DNA of 64,000 bases from Caenorhabditis elegans (Eukaryota > Nematoda > Chromadorea > Rhabditida > Rhabditidae): contig NC_003281.10 of NCBI RefSeq assembly GCF_000002985.6, forward strand, positions 5,518,001 through 5,582,000, given 5' to 3'. Positions 35,569 through 47,131 of this stretch are shown here, piece by piece; position 1 is the first letter of the stretch, and each line of letters opens with the position of its first letter. The position numbers and the translations under genes were made by a program. Below the pieces are notes generated by a model. That model did not search any database, was not told where the DNA came from, and saw only the letters and a program-made list of their open reading frames with translations.

Positions 35569-36916
35569 TCACACGGAAGTTTTCGAAAGTGGTACTCGAA
35601 TGTTGCCCAGGCGAATTAGCTCGGCACCGTATTTCTCATACAATTCCCCTCCCTCAGCGAAATCTTTGGCCGCCTCTCGCATCGTCAACGCTATTCTTCG
35701 TCCACGGATGTGGTGAGCGAGAACTCCGTGCTTCCAATCATATCTACATTCATCGGCCATACAGAGAAGAGAACGATGAGGCATATGGACGTAGCATAAG
35801 AACGATTTATTATCGTTGGATAGAGTCATCACGGATCCATTGATTAGGTTGATGCTGAAAAATTGATTGGATTCTTCAAAGTTCTTTAAATTTTGGAAAT
35901 TAAAAAAAAATGAAATGGGGACAAACAGTATTTAAATTTATTATTCTCGAGGCAAGGCATTTTTTTGAACACAGTTTTTGAGAAAAATCAAATACTCTGA
36001 AGTTTTCAGATCTTAAAAAAAATTTTTTTTTTTGTAGATTACTGTCAATGGGAATTTCGTTTTAAAATATTCGCGTTTTTTTTGCAAAAATAAAAATTTT
36101 TTGTCGAATTTCTGCCGAAAATAATATTAATTAAACAGTACTTTTTTAAAAAGGAATTCATACCTTATCAATCGATTTCCCCAAATCCACATATCATCCT
36201 GATGCATCTCAATGGCACTTTTCTTCACTTCCTCATACTCCAAATTGCACATTTCGAATGGCTGATAATTTCCGAGTTTCTTCACGTCGTATTCACTCAT
36301 CTTATTGAGCAACATGTCTGCGTACTCTGGCATTCCGACAAATGTGTCCGTTTTTACCTTTTTATGCTTGAAATTCACTTTCGGTCCGTAGTCCTGAACT
36401 TTTAAAATTATGTTTTTTTTATTAAATGATTTTCTTACTTGCTTTCTTCGACCACTTTGTGACTGTGCCCATTCAACTGTGTCTATCATATTGAGAATTT
36501 TAGATTCTTCAGATTCTGACAGAAAATTGTGAATGAGAGTGAGCCCGTCAATTTCGATGGAGCCGTCTGTAGATACGGATTGGCACGAGGTGGATTCTAG
36601 AAATTTCATTTTTAGTTGAAAACTCATTATATGTAATAAAAACCATCAATGATATCCTCCAATGAAGACTGAGAGTTCAGATTTGTCGTTGGAATTGCGA
36701 TTTGACGAATGTGATCGTAAATGAAGACCTGAAATTTGGAATTTTGTATTCGGTTCAATTGTTTTTTTTTAAAGATTATTTAAAATGAAATATGCATACT
36801 TTGTAGTTAACATGCTTATCCTCCACCACGCGAAGCTTTTTCACACGTTCCGTTGTCTCACAAAGTGCACAAAATCGAGCTCCCTTGCAGCCACACGCTT
36901 GTTCTGCGGAACCCAT
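35569..36916 (-). CDS. ALKBH4-like Fe(II)/2-oxoglutarate dioxygenase
   Basis: Five exons: 36800-36916, 36644-36728, 36439-36596, 36164-36393, 35569-35854; 291 residues against about 300 in human ALKBH4. The N terminus has the family's CGCKGARFCALC cysteine cluster (residues 8-19). The double-stranded beta-helix carries the metal ligands HQD in IEMHQDDMW (about residue 185) and a distal His in AHHIRGRR, followed by RRIALTMRE with the Arg that binds 2-oxoglutarate. Human ALKBH4 has been linked to actin and DNA adenine demethylation; the substrate in worms is not shown by sequence. The start is 21 bases after an AATTCCAG acceptor and keeps the family N terminus. It diverges from hach-1 across 537 bases. 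I recall it as F09F7.7. Confidence 0.88.
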
Positions 36917-37453
36917 GTCGAGAAGTGTTGTTTTCTGGAATTTCGTAATATTTCTAAACATTTTCAGAGTGAAAGGATAATAAAAATGAATTGAACATTT
37001 ATTTTTTAAAATTACCACATGAAAAATGATACAACTTCTTTAATTTTCCAACAAAAAATCTTAAAAATATAAAAAAAAATTGTCTACTGAAAAAATCTCT
37101 GCCTGCCAAACTGTGCGCGGGGCACTTGCGCAAAAAGCGCGCGCACATTGCGTTTCACTCATTAAGCACCGCCCATTTAGTTTTTTCTTTCGGCGGAAAA
37201 CCCTAATTTGATCAATTTTAATTATTTTTACAAGTTATTCATCGATTCTTTAACGGAATTTGCGTGAAAATGAAAGTTAAATTATTGATTGATTAGTCTA
37301 TTCCTCAAATTTCCCTATTTTCTTGTTTTGTGCTCAAAGTGCAAGCTTCTTTTTGTGATCAGTGATGTTTTCCCTTTATAACCTCGCGGAACAAGACCAC
37401 TTTTCTCGTTTTCGTAAACTATTCTTCATTTTATTAAGCCAATTTTCAGAGAC
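36917..37453. promoter_or_regulatory. Shared divergent promoter region (ALKBH4-like and hach-1)
   Basis: The 537 bases between two divergent starts include a GC-rich block with GCGCGGGGCACTTGCGC near 37117 and AGCGCGCGCAC near 37136, and a CGGCGG word at 37190. The AT-rich surroundings make this block stand out. A two-way promoter is inferred from layout; start sites cannot be placed. Confidence 0.5.
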
Positions 37454-38990
37454 ATGGCTGCCACTGTCCGAAACTTGCCCGCACTCTTCCGCGGACTTCA
37501 TTCGAAGGTTTCATTTTTCACAAATTTTGACTAACATTTTATTTTTCTATCAAATTTTCTGTTCTAAACTCAGAAATTTCCAGGAAGTCTGCCAGAAGAT
37601 GTCGTTCTCCGTGAGCGCCGCCGCCAAGTCGGAAATCCTTGTCGACACACACGGATCGAAGAAGGTGGTTACATTGAATAGGCCTAAAGCGCTAAACGCG
37701 TTGAACCTCGAAATGGTACGAGAGTTTTATCCCAAACTTCAAGCCTGGAATTCATCTTCCGATGTGGATCTTGTCATTTTGAAAGGATCCGGTGATAAGG
37801 CGTTCTGTGCTGGAGGAGATGTTCTTGCCGTTGTGCGATCTTTCAAAGATTCGGAGAGTGGAAAAGAGTGCACAATGCACAAGGATTTCTTCCGCGAGGA
37901 GTACATTTTAAATCATTTAATTGGAACTTTGAATAAGCAATACGTTTGTCTGATTGATGGAATTGTGATGGGAGGAGTAAGTTATCTGCAACTATTTTCT
38001 TTTCAATTTTTTAAAAAACTTGTTTCAGGGTTGTGGTCTTTCTGTAAATGGACGTTTCCGAGTTGCCACTGAGAAAACAATGCTAGCAATGCCAGAAACC
38101 GCACTTGGACTCTTCCCAGACGTCGGTGGATCCTATTTCCTTTCAAGGCTCAAGGGAAACCTCGGAATGTACTTGGCACTCACTGGATATCGTCTTCTAG
38201 GTGCTGACGCTTTCCATGCTGGTCTTGCCACTCATTTTGTGGAGTCTTCGGAACTTGCGAAATTGGAAAAGGAACTTGTGAATATTAAGGATGTGACAGA
38301 GAACTCTGTCGATGAAGTCATCAGATCGTTCGAGCCAAAGAAGATTCCAGAATTCAGTCTGTCCAAGAATTTGGCTCAAATTAGAGATTCCTTCAAAGCA
38401 AAGTAAGATATTTTGTCACCAAGATCACGTGTATTTGAGTTGGAACAAATTAAAAAGTAGCATTTCATCGAATTGATTTATTATTGTTTCTCAGATAATA
38501 TTAGTTTTAAGCAAAAACTAGGAAAGGGCCAGTTTTGAGGATTCGATAGCACACAAAAAATTACATTTGCCTAAGATATATAAAATAATTGATTTTTCAG
38601 AAGCGTCGAAGAAATCCTCGCAAGCCTCGAAAAAGACGGATCCGACTGGGCAAAGAAGCAAGCAGCCACTCTAGGAAAAATGAGCCCAACTTCCCTGAAA
38701 GTAACTCACCGACAAATCACCGAAGGAAGCAAGATGAGCTATGCAAAGATCTTCACAATGGAGTATCGTCTCACTCAACGATTCCTCGCCGATAAGGATT
38801 TCCATGAAGGGTGCCGAGCCAGTGAGCAGAGATTTTGTAGGGTTTCATTGAAAATTTGACTCATTTTTCAGTTCTCGTTGACAAGGATCGCAAGCCAAAG
38901 TGGAATCCAGCGACGTTGGCTGATGTGAAGGATTCTGTCGTCGATAACTATTTCTCGCCATTGCCAAATAATTCTGATTTAAAATTGTAG
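37454..38990 (+). CDS. hach-1: 3-hydroxyisobutyryl-CoA hydrolase, mitochondrial
   Basis: Five exons: 37454-37507, 37584-37976, 38029-38402, 38601-38821, 38872-38990; 386 residues, the usual length of the family. It removes CoA from 3-hydroxyisobutyryl-CoA in valine breakdown, in the mitochondrial matrix. The Arg/Ala/Leu-rich start MAATVRNLPALFRGLHSK fits a targeting peptide. The crotonase fold shows AFCAGGDVLAVV (about residue 112) and GGGCGLSV (about 149) for the oxyanion hole, and MPETALGLFPDVGGSY (about 175) with the catalytic Glu and Asp of the hydrolase branch. The start follows TTTTCAG with four bases of leader. rpc-2 begins 374 bases downstream on the same strand, and no AATAAA is seen between, so an operon is likely. 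Identified with C. elegans F09F7.4 from memory. Confidence 0.92.
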
Positions 38991-39364
38991 AGGCCAGAAT
39001 TAGCGGAAAATTGAATTTTTAATGGAAAGCTAAAAAATCAGGGAAACCCATAATTTTTATCGGATTTCCTCGTTTTCCTATCTTTTCACCCAAAATGTTG
39101 ATTTTCCCCCATAATTTTTACCATTTTAATAGGAACCCCTTATGTATTTATTTTTAGAAAAATGTCTAGCTATAATTTAATTTTTCCGGGTGTACAAATA
39201 ATTTCCGTGCCTTTTTCAGCTATTCGCCGTATGAATATAAAGTTTTTTTTTGTTTTTGAATTTTATTTCCAGATTTCTATTGCAAACTGTTATTTTCTGT
39301 TTTTGTACCTCTTTTTCAAATAATTTTTATTCTAGAATTTCAGATTTTCAATACCAATTTTCAG
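38991..39364 (+). other. Intercistronic region hach-1 / rpc-2
   Basis: It is 374 bases, AT-rich, without a clear AATAAA. T-rich tracts precede an acceptor TTTTCAG directly before the rpc-2 ATG, as expected for SL2 trans-splicing. The spacing is longer than the usual 100 bases or so of C. elegans operons. Confidence 0.45.
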
Positions 39365-42300
39365 ATGACAATTGGCCAAGTGAACGGCCGCGCTCGCATA
39401 AAATCCGAGTGCGGCAAGGATCAGAAATGCATGCCACTCGAGGACAAATGGCTTCTCGTTCCCGCGTTTTTGAAAGTTCGAGGACTCGTCAAACAGCATC
39501 TCGTCAGTTTCGATCATTTCGTGCAGGAGGAGATCCGAAGTATCATGCTCTCCAATCAGAAGATCACTTCCGATGCAAATCCAAACTTTTATCTCAAATA
39601 TTTGGATATTCGAATCGGAAAACCCAGCAGTGAGGAGGGTCTCAACATGACTCACGATAAGATTACCCCTCAAGAATGTCGACTACGAGATATGACCTAC
39701 TCGGCGCCAATTTCAGTGGATATTGAGTACACACGTGGTAATCAAAGAGTATTCAAGAAGGATCTGATCATTGGTCGAATGCCGATTATGCTTCGTTCGA
39801 GTAAATGTATTCTCAGAGATCTTGCCGAAGAAGAGCTTGCAAGAGTTCAAGAATGCCCATATGATCCAGGAGGTTATTTTGTGGTCAAAGGAAGTGAAAA
39901 GGTTATCCTGATTCAAGAACAACTCTCCAAAAATCGTATTATGGTTGGAAGAAATTCAAGTAAAGAACTGCAGTGTGAAGTACTTTCGTCGACGTCCGAG
40001 AGGAAAAGTAAGACATATGTGACTATGAAGAAGGGTAAATATTCTGTTCGCCACAATCAGCTCACCGATGATGTACCAGTTTCCATCATTTTCAAGGTAA
40101 ATTTTGAGAATTTTGATGACAACTGAAAAAAAAAATGTTCGGCATTCATTCCTAAATATTTTATTTAAAAAAAAAAACATCCAATACAAAAACATTCTCC
40201 GAAAAATATTTTTCCAAATTTTGATGCAAAAAATATTCTCAAAAAATGTTTTAGAATAAAAAATAATGAAGCTTTCTTTCTTTCTGATTGTGAGAAACTG
40301 AACATTTTACGATATTTTCAATCGAAATTCCTCAAAAACATTTATTATCGAATCTGGAGTTTTTCAGATTTTTTTTTCCAAAATTCGAGTTCGCTTTTTT
40401 TAATTCAAGAAAATTATTACAAAAAATAGGGAAAATTTTAAAAAAAGTGTAGCATTATGTTAAAACAAAAACTAAAAACCGCTTCCTTTTCAAAGTTTCA
40501 ATTTTCCAGGCGATGGGAGTCGAATCAGATTTTGACATTGTGAGTACAATCGGTCACGAGGAGAAGTACGTTTCAGCATTTGCTCAAACTCTCGAAGAAT
40601 CCATAAATGCCGGAGTTTATACCCAACAGCAGGCACTCGCATATGTTACCTCAAAAGTCAAGGCTCGTAAATTCACACCATTCGGATCACTTCCAGGAAC
40701 TTCAGTGAGCGTCTTGACTCCACCGAAAGAACACGAAGCAGTCGATTTTCTGTCCAATTCAATGATCACACATATTGCTTGCCCAGATGGAAATTTCAAA
40801 ATGAAGGCGATTTATTTGGGATTAATGACAAGACGACTGATTCAAACGGAACTCGGAGAAAATGGGCTTGATGATCGGGATTTCTACGGAAATAAACGTT
40901 TGGAGCTCGCTGGATCATTGCTTTCGTTGCTGTTTGAGGATGTATTCAAAAGATTCAACTCTGAACTGAAAAGAATTGCAGACAATGCGTTGATGAAGAC
41001 AATGGCTGCACCATTGGATATTGTGAAGCATATGAGACAAGATATGATTACGAATACTATAGTGAATGCTATGTCGACAGGAAATTGGATTATCAAAAGA
41101 TTCCGAATGGAACGACTTGGTGTTACACAAGTACTAAGTAGATTGTCATATATCTCAGCACTTGGTATGATGACAAGAATCAACTCGACTTTTGAGAAAA
41201 CTCGAAAAGTCTCTGGTCCTCGATCCCTTCAACCATCTCAATGGGGAATGCTTTGTCCGAGTGATACTCCTGAAGGTGAAGCTTGTGGTCTTGTGAAGAA
41301 TCTCGCTTTGATTAGTCACATTACAACTGATTCCGATGAGAAACCCGTTCTCAGATTGTTACTCAATTCGGGAGTCGAGGATTTACATAATGTGCATTTC
41401 TCGCATGTCAATAAGCCGTGAGTTTTTACAAATTAAAATTTTAAGTGTGAAATCTTGAAAAATAAAAGTTTTGAGAATGCTAGTTTTGAAAAAATCGCAT
41501 ATTTTAATCAATTTTTATAAATTTCTAAAATAAATTATCAATTTCATAAAAATTAGATTTCAAATCGAGTTAAGGTTTGACAATTTTTGAAAATTACTAG
41601 ATCCATTTTTTTGTGTTTTTTCCTAAAAAAAAGGTTATTTTTATCGAAAATTTTCAGTGAAAACACGTTGATCTTCTTAAACGGAGTGCTCATTGGAACA
41701 GCTGTGGATCCAGAAAGAGTGGTGAAAGCCGTCAGAGATTTGAGAAGGTTTCAACAAAAAAATGTTGCCAAAAAATTCATCGAATTTCAATTTCAGAAGT
41801 GGACTCCTGTCAGAATTTGTTTCAGTATCCCGTTCTCTAACCAATCGTTCTGTTTTCATTTCATCAGACGGTGGCCGCCTGTGTCGACCATATATTATTG
41901 TCAAAAACGGAACTCCAATGCTCACACAGGCTCACGTGCAGGAACTGAAAGAGGGAAAAATGATTTTTGAGGATTTTGTTGATGACGGAATTGTCGAATA
42001 TTTGGATGTAAATGAGATGAACGATGCGTTGATTGCCGTTTATGGGAGAGAAATTGGCCCAGAAACTACACATTTGGAGGTACGTTTTTGAACTTTGTGA
42101 ATCTAAAAATGAAAAAAATTAAATCGAAAACTGGTTGTTCTTTCCTGTAAAGAAAATTCAAAAAATTTGGTAAAATTTGTCTGAAACTTAAAACTATGTG
42201 AAAAAAGTTTAAATTCTCATTTTTTTAAATATAAAAAATTGAAAATCAAATTATTTAGAGCTCTAAAATTCTATAATTCAAGGAAATTCCAACATTTAAA

Positions 42301-45300
42301 GATTTTTATCCTTAGTTTAAAATAAAATTTGCACTTTTCAGTGTCTGAGCTATTAATAATCTTTCAAAATTTCCAGATTGAGCCATTTACTCTTCTTGGA
42401 GTGTGTGCTGGTCTTATTCCATATCCACATCATAATCAATCTCCACGTAATACTTATCAATGTGCTATGGGTAAACAAGCAATGGGAACAATTGCCTATA
42501 ATCAACAGAAAAGAATTGATTCAATTATGTATCTTTTATGTTATCCACAGAGACCACTCGTTAAGTCAAAGGTTCGTTAAAATTGAAATATTTTAAAATT
42601 TATGAAAAAAATTTGATTAAAAAATGCATGTTTCATTTATTGAACTAATGTTTGTGGAGAGATATCGTTAATAATCCTGAAAATAAAAATAAATCAATTT
42701 CCTGAATTCCGAAAAATAAAAAAATCAAATCGGAAGTATCCGCTATATCTTTCTAATCAATTATTCTATTCAGAAATTTTTAATTTGTTTTTCTTTTAGA
42801 AAATTATCAATTGTTCAAACTTTTTACATCACAATTTTCCAGACAATCGAACTGACAAACTTTGAAAAACTGCCGGCCGGCGCGAATGGAATCATCGCAG
42901 TGATGTCATACAGTGGTTACGATATCGAAGATGCTCTTGTGCTCAATAAAGCTTCACTGGATCGTGGTTATGGTCGTTGTCTGGTCTACAAACATGTGAA
43001 GGGAACCGCCAAAAAATATCCGAATCAGACATTCGATCGTCTTCTAGGACCAGCATTGGATCCGAACACGAGAAAACCAATTTTCAAGCACAAAAATCTC
43101 GATCAAGAGGGTATTGTATTCGCCGGAGCACGTATTATGCCGAAACAGACGATTATCAATAAGCACATGCCAGTTGTCAGTGGAGAAAGTGGTCCTGGAG
43201 CGTCGGCTTCTGCCAATACAAGTATGTTGAAATGAGCATGACGAATTTGTATAAGGAAAATAAAAACGGAATGTACAGTTTCGAGAAGACATCTATTTTT
43301 TTAAAAGTTTTACGAAAAAAAACACGAAAAATATAAAAAAAAAAGAATAATAAACAATTCCCAGACCAACCTCGTAAAAATGAAAGCGAGTTTTCAACAG
43401 AAACCCTGTTTTAAAACTTTTTCCAAAAAATCTGAAGTATTTATAGCATTTTTTAATTTTTACCAATTAAACAAATGTTTTAAAAAAAAACTCAAAGAAA
43501 CTGTCTCCGTTCTTTTTTGCGAATATAAATTTTCTAACTTTTTTACGTTCACAATTAAATAAAACTTGACATTTATTCCGTTCAAATATTCAATTAATTT
43601 AATTTAAAACGAAAATTTAAATATAAAACTCTGAAAAAGTAAAAAAAAAAACGTTCACTAACAATTCTTTAAATTTTCAGTCGGAATCGCTGGACGCCAA
43701 GTTGACTACAAAGACGTCTCGATCACGTATAAAACTCCAACTCCATCATATGCGGAACGAGTTCTTCTTACCTATAATGAAGATGAAGCTCATTTATTCA
43801 AAGTTCTTCTTCGACAAACCCGTCGGCCAGAACTTGGAGATAAATTCTCATCTCGACACGGACAAAAAGGAGTATGCGGATTGATTGCTCAACAGGAAGA
43901 TATGCCATTTAATGATCTTGGAATGGTGCCAGATATGATTATGAATCCTCATGGATATCCATCTCGAATGACTGTCGGAAAATTAATGGAATTGTTATCT
44001 GGAAAAGCTGGAGTAGTGAATGGAACATATCATTATGGAACAGCATTTGGTGGAGATCAGGTTAAAGATGTCTGTGAAGAATTGGCTGCTTGTGGTTATA
44101 ATTATATGGGAAAAGATATGCTGACAAGTGGAATTACTGGACAACCATTATCTGCTTATATCTACTTTGGACCAATCTATTATCAGAAGCTCAAGCATAT
44201 GGTTTTGGATAAGATGCACGCCCGTGCCAGAGGACCGAGGTGTGGAGAGATTTTGAATTTAGATAATGTCTTGTCTGGAAATTCTGAATTTTGGAAAGAA
44301 TTTTCAATTAAATATTTAAAAATTAAGTTTAGCAACAAAATCTGAAAAAGAAAAATTTTTAGAACAGTTAACTCTGCATTTTCCAACTTTCCTTTAAAAC
44401 TTTTGATGTAAAACAATGAGGAATTGCAACATTTTTTTAATTAGAAAATTTGGTATCAATCAAAATTCACTTATTTTTATCATGGTTAAAATTTCGAAAA
44501 AAGCCAAATTGAAAAAGTTCTGAAAAAGGAATTGACAAAATGCTCGAAGCTTAGGAAATTAGGGGAAAAAAGAATCAATTTTTCATAGTGGAAATACATT
44601 TTTTTCAAATCCAATTCGCGGAAATGTTATGCATATTTTGGAACAAAAAAAACCATTTTAATTTTTCTCACATTTTTTAAATTAAAAAAAAAACTTTTTT
44701 TAAAAATTTTTTTCAATTTATTCTCAGAGTTTCTTTTAAAAATCTATAAATTTTCAGAGCCGCATTGACTCGCCAGCCAACAGAAGGAAGATCACGAGAA
44801 GGAGGTCTACGTCTTGGAGAAATGGAACGTGATTGTCTCATTGCCTATGGAGCATCGATGCTGCTTATTGAGCGTTTGATGGTGTCATCAGATGAGTTTA
44901 AGGTAAATTCCCTTACCGAGTTTTTTTTAAAAGTTTGCTACTTTTGTGTGTGTGCGCGCAATTTTTGCTCATCATTACACTAGCCGTAACACTCTCAAGT
45001 GGTTCTTTTTTGCGAAAATGAGGAGCGAAACTGTTGCGGGAGAGACTGGGAGAAGCCTTGCGTGGGTTGACTTTGCGGGTCGACTTTTCTTGGAAACTGG
45101 GTTGACGTTTTTTGGAAAGGTTCTTGAAAATTTTTGATTTACCGCAGAGAAAATTATGGATTTTGTTTGATCATGAGAGAATACATTTCCCGACTTTTAT
45201 CTGAAAATATCGAAAAAAAAGGTCGGAAACCGATTATTAATTTTTTTTTGAACTCCCACTTTTTTATAAGAACAGAGAAATCGATTTTAAAAAAAGCATT

Positions 45301-46679
45301 TTCCCTAAAAACTTTTTAAAAAAAGCAAAACTTTCTATTTTAATGGCTCTGAATCTCTGTTGCTCGGAAGTTAAAAAAAATCAAATTTTCGGTGCTATTC
45401 GAGCAAGATCCATTCCCAAATAAAAAAAATCTCTCACAATTCAGCGATATTTCGGAGTTTTTGAGAACATTTTTTACTAAAACCGCCTTTTCTTAGTACA
45501 GTCGTACCGAAAATAATATTTTCTGCACCTGTCCCAGGTGGCAAACAAGAATCAGAGATCTAAAGACTTGGAAGTGAACCTCACATTAAGATCCCTCCAG
45601 GAAACCTTCGGAGCTCTCGTCTTGATTCGCTTCTTCCTTCCTACTTTTCGTTTTTTTTTGCCCACAAAATAGTCATCGAAGAAGAAGAAGAAAAGATGAG
45701 ATTTTTGCCCCGATGCGAGATGCCTGGTGAATAGTGTGATCTTCGTGGAGAGATGTCTCGCTGATCTCTCCTTGATTGCCATTTCACTATATCTTCCACC
45801 CCGAAGTCTGTGGACTCCACTGATCTCCGCATCTCTCGTCATTGAGTAAAAGCATTGGCAGAAGAGAGAACAGAAGAAGGAGGAATAAGAAGGAAGAGAT
45901 ATCTCCACAGTGGGTGCCTGTGCTTTTTCTTCCCGTCGGCTGTGCTCCTAGGAGTGGAATGCCGAGAAAATGTGCGATTGAAGTGGCACGCGGGGAGGAT
46001 AGAGAAAGAAAATAAAGATATTGAAAGGGAGAATAGAGAAACATACGTTTACAACGAATTAATCGAGTTCGGCAGCCAACACGGGAAAAATGAACTTGTG
46101 AAGATGTGTTAAAACACAAAGATCTTATTAATTATTGAAGAGGGAGGAAATAAAATAAATTAACATTTCGAGCATTGGGGTACTGTAGACCTATTCCGTA
46201 AACAGAGAAACAAAATGGTTTAGCAGAATTCGCGGACTGAGGCGAGAGGCAGGCGGAGGTTGCCTTAAGGTCAGGCAGGCAAGCGTTTTAATGCAAAAGT
46301 AATGGATACTTGTTGAGCCTTATAATAATGTGTCGATATTAAAAAACACAAGTATGGATTTTTAACATAAAAAAGTTAAAAGACGCATGCTTAAATATTT
46401 TATAGGATAATTTGGTACTCCTTAAAACTCAGTTTGTATAAAAAAACGATTCGATGAGAGTATAATAGATTTCCAATGTAACTTAATAAATTTCTTGTTT
46501 TCCAGGTCGACGTGTGCACTGGATGCGGAGTAATCGGCTCGAAGGGTTGGTGCCAAAAGTGTCGTTCGAGCAAGTCAATGGCGAACATTAAGATTCCGTA
46601 TGCGTGTAAGCTGCTCTTCCAGGAACTTCAATCCATGAACATTGTCCCGAGGCTGGACTTGGCCAGATACACCGAATAA
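39365..46679 (+). CDS. rpc-2: RNA polymerase III second-largest subunit (RPC2)
   Basis: Nine exons: 39365-40096, 40510-41417, 41658-41747, 41797-42079, 42377-42571, 42843-43221, 43681-44239, 44758-44902, 46506-46679; 1154 residues, normal for RPC2. It forms half of the Pol III active centre that makes tRNA, 5S and U6 RNA in the nucleus. Visible blocks are the protrusion and lobe, [17 protein letters not shown] in the fork, [15 protein letters not shown] and the hybrid-binding [31 protein letters not shown], and the C-terminal zinc site CTGCG..WCQKC. The ATG is right at a TTTTCAG acceptor, so mRNAs are probably trans-spliced directly onto the start codon's leader. Several introns are rich in phased A/T runs; the last (1.6 kb) is the longest. 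Identified with F09F7.3 from memory. Confidence 0.96.
44903..46505. other. 1.6-kb last intron of rpc-2
   Basis: The left 600 bases are AT-rich; 45540-46110 is clearly richer in G and C with overlapping open frames on both strands (118 and 110 codons on the minus strand, 85 on the plus). A short hairpin GGAGAGAT..ATCTCTCC lies at about 45748-45772. Near 46240-46285 are GGCAGGCGGAGG and GGTCAGGCAGGC words of a dispersed repeat. I cannot support a gene or RNA here. Confidence 0.4.
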
Positions 46680-47131
46680 CCTTGTTTTGTAATTGTTGTT
46701 GTTGTTGTTATGCTTCTTCTTTCCCCTTCCCAAATCATTTTTTAATCTATTTTTTACTTGTTCCCCGAAATTTGAACATTTTTTGTTGTTTTTTTTGTCA
46801 TACATTCATTCTTAAACTTATCATGAAAATTTTCTAGAAAATACTTGTTGAAACAGTACGCCGCGCTTTCTCGCTCTCACATCCCACATCTCGCCACTCT
46901 ATCTCTTGAGCATTACATCCCTCTCTCTATCTCTCGGGCTCCCGAGGGGTGAAATAGTGTACTCGCGCGGGAGTGCGGGAGCTCAATATCCGCCCCAATC
47001 CGCCCCCATCCTCTACGAAGAGTCACACACAGTTTACACTTGGGTTGCCACTGCTCTGTCGCCTTCACTCAGTTTCCACACTCAGTCCCCCCTGCTCTGC
47101 CGCCGCTGCAACACTCACACATCATCACATA
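46680..47131 (+). promoter_or_regulatory. rpc-2 3' end and mlc-3 promoter region
   Basis: After the rpc-2 stop comes T- and GTT-rich DNA (46690-46800). From about 46860 to the mlc-3 ATG the DNA turns CT-rich (CTCTCTCTATCTCTCGGG near 46921) and GC-richer, a pattern often seen at strongly expressed worm genes. No AATAAA for rpc-2 was found. A separate mlc-3 promoter is inferred. Confidence 0.4.

Noticed and set aside
40513-41421. Starting rpc-2 at the internal ATG of exon 2
   Set aside because: Exon 1 (39365-40096) joins in phase and encodes the conserved N-terminal protrusion of RPC2.
45552-46119. Open frames on both strands in the last rpc-2 intron as nested genes
   Set aside because: Unlike the nested gene at 29524-29751, none has a signal peptide, a phase-matched intron or a poly(A) signal.
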